Source: a virus. From it: a stretch of DNA of 53,647 bases. Shown here one piece after another: positions 21,536 to 29,508 of this stretch (its first letter is position 1; each line of letters starts with the position of its first letter). The stretch spans positions 1-53,647 of IMG/VR virus record IMGVR_UViG_3300010354_000120, one strand, 5' to 3'. Made by a program: the position numbers and the translations under genes. Under the pieces are notes generated by a model. The model did no database searches, was not told the DNA's origin, and saw nothing but the letters and a program-made list of their open reading frames with translations.

Positions 21536-24199
21536 ATGACAGCAAATCTTTTTAATGGAGAATTCTCCGGAACATCTGAATTCCATTGGTGGATGGGGCA
21601 GATTGTTGACGAAAAAAATTGGGTAGACAATCACTCACACAAAATTCACAAACGTGATGATGAGGCTGGATGGGGATATCGATACAAGGTGCGAATTTTT
21701 GGTAGAGACACCAAAGAGAAGTATCAAGACACCGAAGACGATCAACTTCCGATGGCGGAAGTTATGTTCCCAACTACGGGGGGGAGCGGGCATACTGGTT
21801 CTACTCAAACTCCTAATTTGCGTCAGGGAAATTATGTAATTGGTTTTTATAAGGATGGAATTGATGCCACAGAGCCTATTATTATGGGAGTTCTTGGAAA
21901 TCAATCCCAAACAAGACTGTTTGGAGGAGATCCCGATGAAGGATATATTCCCAGAACCGGTTACATTGGATTGAAGGAAACAAAAACAGCATCAACCAAA
22001 AATCTACTTTTAGAGGGTCCATCAAAAGGAACACCTCCATTAGAAGAAAGTCCACATCCTTTTGTTAGTAGAGTTGCTCACGTTGATCAACTTAAAGATG
22101 GGGCATATTCTCACTATGTTCCAAAAACAAGAGAATGTGACGGACCAAATGGAGAAATGGCGGGCATTCAAAGAGCACTTAGAAATCTGTTAAAGCTAGT
22201 AAATCAGATTAGATCCGAAGCAAGTAGTTTCTTTGGTGCAGCATCCGATTTGCAGAGTTCAATACCATCTTTAATTGGAACCGCTACTGCATTCATTGCA
22301 GAGTTGATCAAAACCATGATCGATAAAATCCGTGGTTATACAAACAATATCGTTGATGAGGGAATTAAACAAATTGTAAACTTTGTAATTCCAAATCAAA
22401 GAGCCAAATTCAATCGAGTTGTAGAGCAGCAGCAAGATGGGTTGCAATGCTTGTTTAATAAATTAATTGCAGGATTATTGGATCTTGTCAAAGGAATACT
22501 TCAAAAAGCAGTTGATAAATTAATTGATGCTCCGATGTGTGCCGCTGAAGAAATGGCAGGAGGTGTTTTTGGCAACATTATTGGTCCAATTGCAAATAAA
22601 ATAAAATCAGTAATTAAAAAGATTGAAGCAGCATCTGGACAGAAAATTAGTGTAAAGGGTGGTCCTATGGACATCCTCAGCATTCTTTGGGGACTTCTCA
22701 ATTTTCTTTCGTGTGATGAGAAGCTTGATTGTACCATGAACGACCAGTGGAGTTTCTGGTACGGTCCAAAGGAAAAGGCAGATGAGGTTAGAGCAAACCT
22801 TGGAGATCTTGCAAATAGTCTCTCTTCCGGTGGCGGCGGTGGAGGAGGCGGCGGTGGCGGCGGAGGTGGTTGCGATAGCAATGCTAAACCATGTGGACCT
22901 CCAGCGGTAAACTTCACAGGCAACGGTAAAGGCGCTAAAGGAAATGCAGTAATCAGTCCATCAGGATCTTTACTTGCTGTTGATATGGTATCTGGTGGTG
23001 AGGGATATACTCAACCGCCATCCGCAACTCTTATGGATCACTGTGGTAAAGGAAATGGGGCTAATACAGTAGTATTGATTACTCCAACTGGATCCCAACC
23101 AAAACCGACCGATAGAAGAGTTGATGATCCTGGATACAGAGAGGGACAAATTTTCCCACCAGATCCAGCTGGAACAACTGACACGTCTGATACACCGGCA
23201 GATGCACCATCTTCTGCGCCACCCGATGGTGAATATCCAGTAACACCCGGAACAAATACTGGTCTAGGTGGACTTCCTGGATATGCCGATCAGAATATAC
23301 AACAGTCTCCAAATGGGGAGATTGGTAGTTTCGTTGATAGTGGAATTATTTCCGACCTGAATGTATTCACAACTAATGATTCCGAGTCTGAACAAGAGTA
23401 TTCTGTTAGTGGGGTTCTAATTCTTGATCCCGGTATTGCATATTTACCTGCCCCAGATGGAGATGTTGGTGCAAATGGAGCGGTTTATGCAACGTCGGTA
23501 GATACGATTGTTGGAAATGATATTGATGGATATAATGTCCTTCCACCACTTAGTGTGGTTCCCGTTCGCCCCGGAGATACAATTGCAGCTCCACCAAATA
23601 CTCAGGTGGAAATTTATGATAATGATGGAAATGTCGCTGGCATAATTACTGGACAGGGACCATTATTCCCAATCCCCGTAGATGTTGGTGGTTCAATTAC
23701 AACCCCAACTCCACCTATTATTGGCATTGGCACAACAGTAATACCTCCTAGCATTCCTGGTATTGGCACTGGCGTAACAGTAATACCTCCTGGAGGAACA
23801 TTTGTCCCCGGACCATCTTCTTCAGGAACTTATCCAGTAGTCCTTACAATAGGTCAAGTCATTGTAACAAATCCAGGTGTAAATTATCAACCCGGAGATA
23901 CAATTACCATCGTTCCTGATAATGGAGCTGTTCTTGAGCCAGTATTTGATAGTGTTGGAAGAGTTGAATCTGTAAACGTAGTAAATCCAGGAATAGGATT
24001 TACAGAGTGGCCGAATATTTCTGTGAGATCATCTCAGGGAGTGAACGCAATATTAACTCCACTTTTTGATATAATTAGAGTTGGAGATATTGCAGAAGAT
24101 GATGATAGATTGCCAGAGGATGTTCAACTACTTCACGTTGTTGATTGTGTTGGCAAGGTGATCACAAATAGTACAGGTAAAATAATACCAAATAACTAG
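21536..24199 (+). CDS. gp5-type baseplate hub OB-fold protein without lysozyme domain
   Basis: 887 aa. The first 130 residues are the gp5/VgrG OB-fold type: FHWWMGQIVDEKNW..., GYRYKVRIFGRD, LPMAEVMFPTTGGSG, GNYVIGFYKDG, PIIMGVLGN. A helical middle (about 200-400) follows, then 14 consecutive Gly (432-445), then Pro/Gly-rich beta repeats of the form V-x-N-P-G-x-x-Y-x-P-G-D ... G-x-V-x-x-V-x-V. There is no lysozyme motif, unlike T4 gp5; wall hydrolase domains are in the two giant proteins upstream. Probably the central hub/spike platform. Confidence 0.72.
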   Translation: MTANLFNGEFSGTSEFHWWMGQIVDEKNWVDNHSHKIHKRDDEAGWGYRYKVRIFGRDTKEKYQDTEDDQLPMAEVMFPTTGGSGHTGSTQTPNLRQGNYVIGFYKDGIDATEPIIMGVLGNQSQTRLFGGDPDEGYIPRTGYIGLKETKTASTKNLLLEGPSKGTPPLEESPHPFVSRVAHVDQLKDGAYSHYVPKTRECDGPNGEMAGIQRALRNLLKLVNQIRSEASSFFGAASDLQSSIPSLIGTATAFIAELIKTMIDKIRGYTNNIVDEGIKQIVNFVIPNQRAKFNRVVEQQQDGLQCLFNKLIAGLLDLVKGILQKAVDKLIDAPMCAAEEMAGGVFGNIIGPIANKIKSVIKKIEAASGQKISVKGGPMDILSILWGLLNFLSCDEKLDCTMNDQWSFWYGPKEKADEVRANLGDLANSLSSGGGGGGGGGGGGGGCDSNAKPCGPPAVNFTGNGKGAKGNAVISPSGSLLAVDMVSGGEGYTQPPSATLMDHCGKGNGANTVVLITPTGSQPKPTDRRVDDPGYREGQIFPPDPAGTTDTSDTPADAPSSAPPDGEYPVTPGTNTGLGGLPGYADQNIQQSPNGEIGSFVDSGIISDLNVFTTNDSESEQEYSVSGVLILDPGIAYLPAPDGDVGANGAVYATSVDTIVGNDIDGYNVLPPLSVVPVRPGDTIAAPPNTQVEIYDNDGNVAGIITGQGPLFPIPVDVGGSITTPTPPIIGIGTTVIPPSIPGIGTGVTVIPPGGTFVPGPSSSGTYPVVLTIGQVIVTNPGVNYQPGDTITIVPDNGAVLEPVFDSVGRVESVNVVNPGIGFTEWPNISVRSSQGVNAILTPLFDIIRVGDIAEDDDRLPEDVQLLHVVDCVGKVITNSTGKIIPNN
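22829..22870 (+). repeat. GGN codon run encoding 14 glycines
   Basis: Fourteen GGN codons in a row (mixed GGT, GGC, GGA) in the gp5-type gene, much more GC-rich than its surroundings. It acts as a flexible hinge between the helical and beta parts of the protein. Mixed codons reduce slippage compared with a pure repeat. Confidence 0.9.
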
Positions 24200-24218
24200 T
24201 AATGAACGCAGGTAATTC

Positions 24219-24875
24219 ATGGCAGGACAACTAATCAATAGAAACCGCCACGGTGGCGGGGCTAAAGAAAATGAAGAGGGGTTGAAGTACGGAAATCGTC
24301 ATGGTCAAATTGAATTTGGTCATCTTCATCTTGGCGATCCATCTCGAAAACTTAAAGCAGATGTTACATCTGGAGTAATGCTCCAAGCATTTGACTCAAG
24401 GCACTATGTGTCCCTTGACAATGATGGCCCACGACAAGGGTGGACATTAAGTAGATGTCCAAGTGTTTATGGCATTCAATGCGCCACAGATAATGCTGGA
24501 ACAGTTAATTCTGAGAAGGGAATTGGATACTTTCTGATGTGCGAAACTGGTGATGTTGTAATCAGAGCACCAAAGGGAAGAATTCGTCTGAGTGCCTTGG
24601 ATGTAGATATTAGAGCAGATGGTCCAAACAACAAGAAGGGATCCATTAATCTGGATTCGAATCAATCTATAAATATGAAGACTGGAACGTTTGATGTTCA
24701 AGCAAACGTTGGTGCTCGTATTTTTACTCCAAAGACCATGAATTTGGTCGCAAATACTTCCCTACACTTGGTAAGTAATTTTATGAATGGGTTGACTGCG
24801 GCATCTGCAACCAAAAATAACAAAGAATTCAATCCTTCAACAAGAGAATTCGATAAGAAGTCACTTTATACTTAA
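24219..24875 (+). CDS. Baseplate spike-like beta-helix protein
   Basis: 218 aa. After a Gly/His-rich start, residues about 100-190 show regular short strands: GDVVIRAPKGRIRLSALDVDIRADG, GSINLDSNQSINMKTGTFDVQANVG. This octad-like pattern is that of the gp5 C-terminal/VgrG triple-stranded beta-helix spike. With the OB gene just upstream it may supply the needle as a separate chain. Inference from pattern and place; no close family recognised. Confidence 0.6.
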   Translation: MAGQLINRNRHGGGAKENEEGLKYGNRHGQIEFGHLHLGDPSRKLKADVTSGVMLQAFDSRHYVSLDNDGPRQGWTLSRCPSVYGIQCATDNAGTVNSEKGIGYFLMCETGDVVIRAPKGRIRLSALDVDIRADGPNNKKGSINLDSNQSINMKTGTFDVQANVGARIFTPKTMNLVANTSLHLVSNFMNGLTAASATKNNKEFNPSTREFDKKSLYT

Positions 24876-24880
24876 TAATA

Positions 24881-25696
24881 ATGGCATTTCAATTAGATGA
24901 TTTATGTGTTTCTCACCAATTTGTTGTTGGTGAAGGATATCATTTGCCACTTGGATTGGGACCAACCAAAATTCGTGGAAGTGCTTACATAGAATCTCCA
25001 ATGACAGTTGGATCTGATAAGGCATTCCCCGGTATTTGGGCATCATGTATGATTGGGCCCATGAAAAATGGCGACTCTCCTCCTGCTGTGATTCCTGGAT
25101 TTATTAATGCATGTGGGCCCGTAAATAATTCTCCATATTCCTTGGCGGTAATTGGAGATGCGTGCATTTTTCAGAATCTTGATGTGAATCGCAATATTGT
25201 TGCCGGAAAGAACATTAGAGCTGGTGGAAATATTATTGCTCAGGGGCATGTAATGTCCCATTGTGGGGGGCATGTTCTTGCTGCAAAGAAAAACTTTGAT
25301 ATTCCACACCCAACCAAGGAAGGTTGGAGACTTGCTCATAGTTGTGTAGAAGGTCCAGAGGCTGCTGTATATGTAAGAGGAAAGGTTGTTAATAAAACTG
25401 AGATTGATCTACCGGAATATTGGACAAATCTTGTTGATCCACAATCAATTACGGTTTCTTTAACTCCAATTGGAGCACATCAGGATGTAATTGTAAAGAG
25501 AATTGGTGATAATAAAGTATATCTTCAAGCAAAAGGTGGTATTCCAATAAACTGTTTCTACCACATCTTTGGTGAAAGAATAGATACTGAGAAGTTAATT
25601 CCAGAATACGAAGGAACTATTGAAGATTATCCAGGAGATAATTCACAACGTTCAATCGTTGGATATCACTATGACGTTCGTAATGAAAAGGAGTGA
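24881..25696 (+). CDS. Virion structural protein with conserved C-terminal domain
   Basis: 271 aa. The first half has hexad-like beta turns (NIVAGKNIRAGGNIIAQGHV). The second half has the motif FDIPHPTKEGWRLAHSCVEG, then A-x-V-Y-V-R-G, L-P-E-Y-W and SITVSLTPIG. This HPTKEG(W/Y)RL-x-H-x-C-x-EGP-x-x-x-V-Y-x-RG domain recurs at the C-terminus of cyanophage structural proteins (from memory), often after a fibre-like part. Likely a baseplate or tip component. Confidence 0.65.
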   Translation: MAFQLDDLCVSHQFVVGEGYHLPLGLGPTKIRGSAYIESPMTVGSDKAFPGIWASCMIGPMKNGDSPPAVIPGFINACGPVNNSPYSLAVIGDACIFQNLDVNRNIVAGKNIRAGGNIIAQGHVMSHCGGHVLAAKKNFDIPHPTKEGWRLAHSCVEGPEAAVYVRGKVVNKTEIDLPEYWTNLVDPQSITVSLTPIGAHQDVIVKRIGDNKVYLQAKGGIPINCFYHIFGERIDTEKLIPEYEGTIEDYPGDNSQRSIVGYHYDVRNEKE

Positions 25697-25701
25697 AATA
25701 A

Positions 25702-27522
25702 ATGGAAGAACAATATATTAGGCCAATACCAGTTGGCGAAGTATACCCGGATATTGAGGATGATATTAGTTCATCATACTTTACTGCAGAACCACCACCA
25801 GAATTTCCACCCGATCCAAATGTTCAGATCATTATTACGGGAGTTGGAACTTATCAGGGATTAGAAGTATCTGGTGATTATACTCATCGTTCAATCGTCA
25901 ATATCACTCATACTGGCGTTGGAACTGCGTTGAGATCAGAAGGAACATCTGCCATTGTTGGTGTAGGAGGCACTTCCGGTGTTTGGGCAAGTGGAACTAC
26001 TGCTATTACTGCAAACGGAACCACTGCCATTAAGGCAACTGGAACATCATCCGCAATCGTTGCAGTAGGAGGCACTTCCGGTGTTTGGGCAAGTGGAACT
26101 ACTGCTATTACTGCAAACGGAACTACTGCTATAAATGCAACCGGGAACGTGAGTCTTGGTGGAGGAACTGTTACTGTTGGAAGAGTGGATACAGATAATG
26201 TAGAAGTTCTGGGAGAATTTACATCCAATCTAATTCCAAACGCAACAAGCACATATGACATTGGATCATCAAGTAGAAGATGGGATCAAATTTATTCTGA
26301 TTATCTGATTGCCACAACTCAGGTTGGAATTGGAACCAATACTTCTGTTGCAACTCTAACAATTGGAGATGTGTCAACTTCACCATCGAATAAAGGTGCA
26401 TTGGCAGTTAAAACCCTACCAAATAATGGAACTACAACACAAGCAGCTTTATATTTGGAAGAGCAAGTTGGAACAGAAGGATGGTATGTCATCGTAAATG
26501 CTGACGGAGATTTAAATTTCAACAATTCTGGATCAACTACTGATGCGGTAAGATTTTTAGACGATGATAATGTTTTAATTGCAAAAGGATATCTTGGAGT
26601 TAATACCGATGTTACTCCAACCAAAGCTCTAATGGTGCGCGGACAAGGAGAATTTACTAGCACAGTCACTGCACCAGATTTTGTTGGCAATTTAACTGGA
26701 ATTGCCGACAAAACAAGAACGATTTCAACTGATGTTGCTGGAGTATATTATCCAACATGGGTTGATACAAATAACGTTGGTAATTCTGGAGAACAATTCT
26801 ATACAAATTCCAATTTTAAATATAATCCATCAACTGATGTTTTAACCGTTGGGACCATTGCAGCATCTCTTCAGGGAGGAGCAGATCAGGTTAAAACACA
26901 ATCCAACGCAACTAACGGCGCATTTTATCCAACATTTGTAGACACCAATAACGGATCTGCCACCGCAGAAAGTCTTTGGACAGATGCTGGATTGGCTTAT
27001 AATCCATCAACTAATACACTAACTGCAGGATTTTTCTCAGGGAATGGTAGTGCATTGACTGGAGTATCCGCAGGAGATGCATCTACAGTATACGTTGATG
27101 AATCAGAAGATGATAATGTGGCATACAACGTTGTCTTTCTTGATGTTAGTGGAGGTGGAAATGCGAATAAAGCACTTCAAGTTGATGATGGGGGATTGAC
27201 ATTTAATCCCAGCACAAATACTTTAGTTGCAAATAACGTTACTGGAGCAGCATCTCAGGTATTAACACAATCCCAATCAACCAATGGAACATATTATCTA
27301 GCCTTTGTAGATACTAACAATACAAATGCCACCGCAGAAAGTATTTGGACCGATGCCGGCATTCTATACAACCCATCAAGCAATATTCTTTCTACTGGAG
27401 AGGTAATTGCATCGGGTGGATTTAGAAGTGATAGTGGAAGTCCTGTTCTAATCACAGTTTCTGGAACAACACTCACATTTACTGTGACTGGAACTGGAAG
27501 TGCGACTCTGACACTAGCATAA
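25702..27522 (+). CDS. Tail fibre-like protein with internal repeats (606 aa)
   Basis: 606 aa, Thr/Ser/Gly/Ala-rich beta repeats. N-terminal tandem copies of VGGTSGVWASGTTAITANGT (about residues 88-107 and 122-141); an anchor-like Y-D-I-G-S-S-S-R-R-W-D; a module of about 100 residues (AALYLEEQVGTEGWY...DGDLNFNN) also present in the 1100-aa fibre at 36846; then repeats of YNPSTNTLTAG and FVDTNNxxATAES(L/I)WTDAG. Probably a receptor-binding or decorating fibre. Followed by a fresh promoter. Confidence 0.7.
   Translation: MEEQYIRPIPVGEVYPDIEDDISSSYFTAEPPPEFPPDPNVQIIITGVGTYQGLEVSGDYTHRSIVNITHTGVGTALRSEGTSAIVGVGGTSGVWASGTTAITANGTTAIKATGTSSAIVAVGGTSGVWASGTTAITANGTTAINATGNVSLGGGTVTVGRVDTDNVEVLGEFTSNLIPNATSTYDIGSSSRRWDQIYSDYLIATTQVGIGTNTSVATLTIGDVSTSPSNKGALAVKTLPNNGTTTQAALYLEEQVGTEGWYVIVNADGDLNFNNSGSTTDAVRFLDDDNVLIAKGYLGVNTDVTPTKALMVRGQGEFTSTVTAPDFVGNLTGIADKTRTISTDVAGVYYPTWVDTNNVGNSGEQFYTNSNFKYNPSTDVLTVGTIAASLQGGADQVKTQSNATNGAFYPTFVDTNNGSATAESLWTDAGLAYNPSTNTLTAGFFSGNGSALTGVSAGDASTVYVDESEDDNVAYNVVFLDVSGGGNANKALQVDDGGLTFNPSTNTLVANNVTGAASQVLTQSQSTNGTYYLAFVDTNNTNATAESIWTDAGILYNPSSNILSTGEVIASGGFRSDSGSPVLITVSGTTLTFTVTGTGSATLTLA
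25963..26123 (+). repeat. 102-bp tandem repeat in fibre gene
   Basis: A 59-base block at 25963-26021 is repeated exactly at 26065-26123, a spacing of 102 bases (34 codons). Near-identity at DNA level points to recent duplication or gene conversion, and offers a site for repeat-number change. Confidence 0.85.
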
Positions 27523-27551
27523 TGTGCCGGTTGAAAAACTGTCCACTCACC

Positions 27552-27580
27552 TTGACTTCCTCCCCCAAGCACCCTATACT
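27552..27580 (+). promoter_or_regulatory. Sigma70-type promoter
   Basis: TTGACT (27552-27557), 17 bp, TATACT (27575-27580), in the 87-base gap after the fibre gene. It starts the small-gene/tRNA unit. A CTGTCCAC lies 28 bases before the -10 box, similar to the TG(G/T)CAC composite seen elsewhere. Confidence 0.8.
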
Positions 27581-27609
27581 ATTAGGGTAGTCAGGAAATC
27601 CAACTCCCC

Positions 27610-27825
27610 ATGAGCGAAAAATTTCAAGAGCATGATGAAGAGTATCTTACACGATGCGTCGTAGATACTGCAAGTAGGACTATTAGGATTTATTCCAATC
27701 GGGGAAGTGAAAAGACTGTTGTTTGTGAAACAGTTGATGAGTTTCTAAATGTTCTATATACTATTCGCAATTCTGTTCAGGAAGATGATATTATCTTCGC
27801 TGAACCTCCGGTTCTCCAACAATAA
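27610..27825 (+). CDS. Hypothetical protein (71 aa)
   Basis: First gene after the promoter. 71 residues: CVVDTASRTIRIYSNRGSEKTVVCETVDEFLNVL forms a likely beta-beta-alpha unit, then an acidic end. Conserved-looking but unnamed; no domain recognised. Confidence 0.6.
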   Translation: MSEKFQEHDEEYLTRCVVDTASRTIRIYSNRGSEKTVVCETVDEFLNVLYTIRNSVQEDDIIFAEPPVLQQ

Positions 27826-27827
27826 TT

Positions 27828-28031
27828 ATGGCAAACAAGACAACTCCCCAAAATGTCAACGAGGCAAATCGAGCATTATTTGCAGCAAAATGGAATTTGC
27901 CAAAAGCAGCAGAACATTGTGGAATGACAATCAAAGAAATGAAAATGACGTTTAGGGAGTTCTTGAAGTATCATCCAGTTACATATAAAGAGCATGGAAC
28001 TCAACTTGAATTGATATATAGAGATGAGTAA
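27828..28031 (+). CDS. Hypothetical small helical protein (67 aa), HTH-like segment
   Basis: 67 aa. Residues about 24-45 (LPKAAEHCGMTIKEMKMTFREF) have the spacing of a helix-turn-helix, so DNA binding is possible but unproven. The stop TAA is immediately followed, with no gap, by the first base of a tRNA. Confidence 0.55.
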   Translation: MANKTTPQNVNEANRALFAAKWNLPKAAEHCGMTIKEMKMTFREFLKYHPVTYKEHGTQLELIYRDE

Positions 28032-28112
28032 GCGAGAGTGGTGTAACGGTAGCCACGCTGCGCTTAGAACGCAGTGTCGAAAGACGTAGGGGTTCGATTC
28101 CCCTCTCTCGCA
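28032..28112 (+). tRNA. tRNA-Leu (anticodon UAG)
   Basis: 81 bases. Acceptor GCGAGAG / CTCTCGC, anticodon stem CTGCG / CGCAG with loop CTTAGAA (anticodon TAG at 28065-28067), a class II variable arm GTC-GAAA-GAC, and a T arm GGGG-TTCGATT-CCCC. No encoded CCA. It reads CUA (and other CUN) leucine codons. Phage tRNAs help translate AT-rich genes in GC-richer hosts. Confidence 0.93.
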
Positions 28113-28135
28113 CTTAAGATCATCCGGTATGAATT

Positions 28136-28414
28136 ATGGAAATGGAATACTACATAGAGCAAAAATTTTGTTGGTATAACAACAAAACTCAACTTGTTCT
28201 GATGTATTTTTTAAATACGGTTCCATTTACATTTGATGATCTTGATGAGGAGTATTGGAATGATCCCGAAGTAATTAAAATAGCAAATCAAGAGCGATCT
28301 TTCGAAGCAGAGGATTTATTTCGTGGGTCAAATTATCTAATTCAAGAAGAATGTCATCCATGTTTTTATGAGGTGAATGTAATTAATCCAGAATGTCTTC
28401 CAGACTCATATTAA
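28136..28414 (+). CDS. Hypothetical protein (92 aa)
   Basis: 92 aa, rich in Tyr/Phe/Glu, with three Cys (one early, two in EECHPCFYEV). No family recognised. Starts 23 bases after the tRNA, so it may be on the same transcript. Confidence 0.55.
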   Translation: MEMEYYIEQKFCWYNNKTQLVLMYFLNTVPFTFDDLDEEYWNDPEVIKIANQERSFEAEDLFRGSNYLIQEECHPCFYEVNVINPECLPDSY

Positions 28415-28433
28415 TTTTTATTGGAGGTGTAAA

Positions 28434-28577
28434 ATGTCTTTGATTTCTCAACGCGATCGTGAACTTACAATTAGAGCACTTGAATACTATTCTTCTTGGG
28501 TTAAAGATCCACAAGAAAAGACAGAGTATCAAAATCTTCTGAATTGGGTTAAGTTACAACACGCAAAAGCATCATGA
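28434..28577 (+). CDS. Hypothetical small protein (47 aa)
   Basis: 47 aa from ATG 28434 with TTGGAGG seven bases upstream. Amphipathic helices (RDRELTIRALEYYSSWVKD, EYQNLLNWVKLQHAK). The stop overlaps the next ATG (ATGA). No family recognised, but the strong ribosome site and overlap support it. Confidence 0.6.
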   Translation: MSLISQRDRELTIRALEYYSSWVKDPQEKTEYQNLLNWVKLQHAKAS

Positions 28578-28759
28578 ACGTTAAAATCAATATGTGGTGG
28601 AGTGAAAATATAAAGAGATGGAGATGGACTTTAGTATATGATGTTGGGGCGGCGCGGGAAATGAATAGTGGAAGTCATGAACATCTCACTGATGCCACTG
28701 CGGCGATATATAATATCGTGAATGAACTGCACGAAAAAAACACTTCGATTATTCTTTAA
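28574..28759 (+). CDS. Hypothetical protein (61 aa)
   Basis: 61 aa, Trp-rich N-terminus (MWWSENIKRWRWTLVYDV) suggesting a small beta hairpin, then a helix. Coupled to the previous gene by an ATGA overlap. Function unknown. Confidence 0.55.
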   Translation: MNVKINMWWSENIKRWRWTLVYDVGAAREMNSGSHEHLTDATAAIYNIVNELHEKNTSIIL

Positions 28760-28764
28760 ATTTA

Positions 28765-29388
28765 ATGAAAAAATATAATTTAACATGTGCCCAAGATTGG
28801 GTGCAATATTTTGACCGCCTCTTCAAAACGGTTGAGATTGACAATTTTCTGGAATTTGGTCTTGGGGTGGGAACAGAATTTCTTTGCGATCATGCTGGTC
28901 ACGTAACCTCAGTTGAACTTTCCACCGGAGATTATAATCTGCAGTGGACGAATCAAACCAAGGAACATCTAAAGGATTACGAAAACTGGACGCTTCATTA
29001 TGTCAACATTCCTGATGAAATTCAAAAAGCAAATCAGGACGCTATTGATCGCCAATATCCATTAGAAGATCTTTCATATCTTCCAGTTCTTGAGAATCTA
29101 GTCGTTCCTTTTATGACAGAAAGAGAATATGATGTGATTTTTGTCGATCCGGGAATTCATAATCGTGGAGATATTGTGAATTTAGCATTTGGACATGCTG
29201 GAATTGTTGCTTGTCATGATAGTGACAGGACCGGAAGAGTTATTAAAAATATTTACGGTTATAATATCGTAAACGTTCCTGAAAATTACACTGAAATTCA
29301 CCGCGACGACACCTATTGTGGCACTACTTTCTGGGTAGACCACACAATGGAAGGTGCAGATGTATTGATTCGCGTTCTTAAAACATGA
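28765..29388 (+). CDS. Class I SAM-dependent methyltransferase-like protein
   Basis: 207 aa. Motif I-like FLEFGLGVGTEFL (residues about 28-40), then HVTSVELS (acidic end of strand 2) and YDVIFVDPGIHNRGD (motif IV region), so a Rossmann methyltransferase or sugar/nucleotide-modifying relative. The substrate is not evident. It ends just before a late-type box and a terminator. Alternative: an inactive Rossmann protein. Confidence 0.6.
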   Translation: MKKYNLTCAQDWVQYFDRLFKTVEIDNFLEFGLGVGTEFLCDHAGHVTSVELSTGDYNLQWTNQTKEHLKDYENWTLHYVNIPDEIQKANQDAIDRQYPLEDLSYLPVLENLVVPFMTEREYDVIFVDPGIHNRGDIVNLAFGHAGIVACHDSDRTGRVIKNIYGYNIVNVPENYTEIHRDDTYCGTTFWVDHTMEGADVLIRVLKT

Positions 29389-29439
29389 TAAATAGGTAAA
29401 TGCGATACTAATTCGCTAGTGACCCAAAAAGTGTGACTT

Positions 29440-29463
29440 CAAAACCTCCTACGGGAGGTTTTG
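29440..29463 (+). terminator. Hairpin terminator
   Basis: CAAAACCTCC (29440-29449), loop TACG, GGAGGTTTTG (29454-29463): a 10-bp perfect stem whose 3' arm ends in TTTTG. Ends the 27610-29388 unit. Symmetric A/T arms allow action on either strand. Confidence 0.75.
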
Positions 29464-29469
29464 TTGTAT

Positions 29470-29477
29470 GATAAATA
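29470..29477 (+). promoter_or_regulatory. Late promoter (GATAAATA)
   Basis: GATAAATA seven bases after the terminator and 32 bases before the 1999-aa gene. A second GATAAATA lies at 29387-29394, before the terminator. Confidence 0.55.
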
Positions 29478-29508
29478 ATCCATAACGGAAACTATAAGAT
29501 TTAATAAA

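Noticed and set aside
25963-26123. Direct repeats as a CRISPR array
   Set aside because: Only two units, both in frame within a fibre gene and with related, not unique, spacers.
28136-28414. More tRNA genes around the tRNA-Leu
   Set aside because: No second cloverleaf or T-arm GTTCGA box with matching acceptor stems was found nearby.
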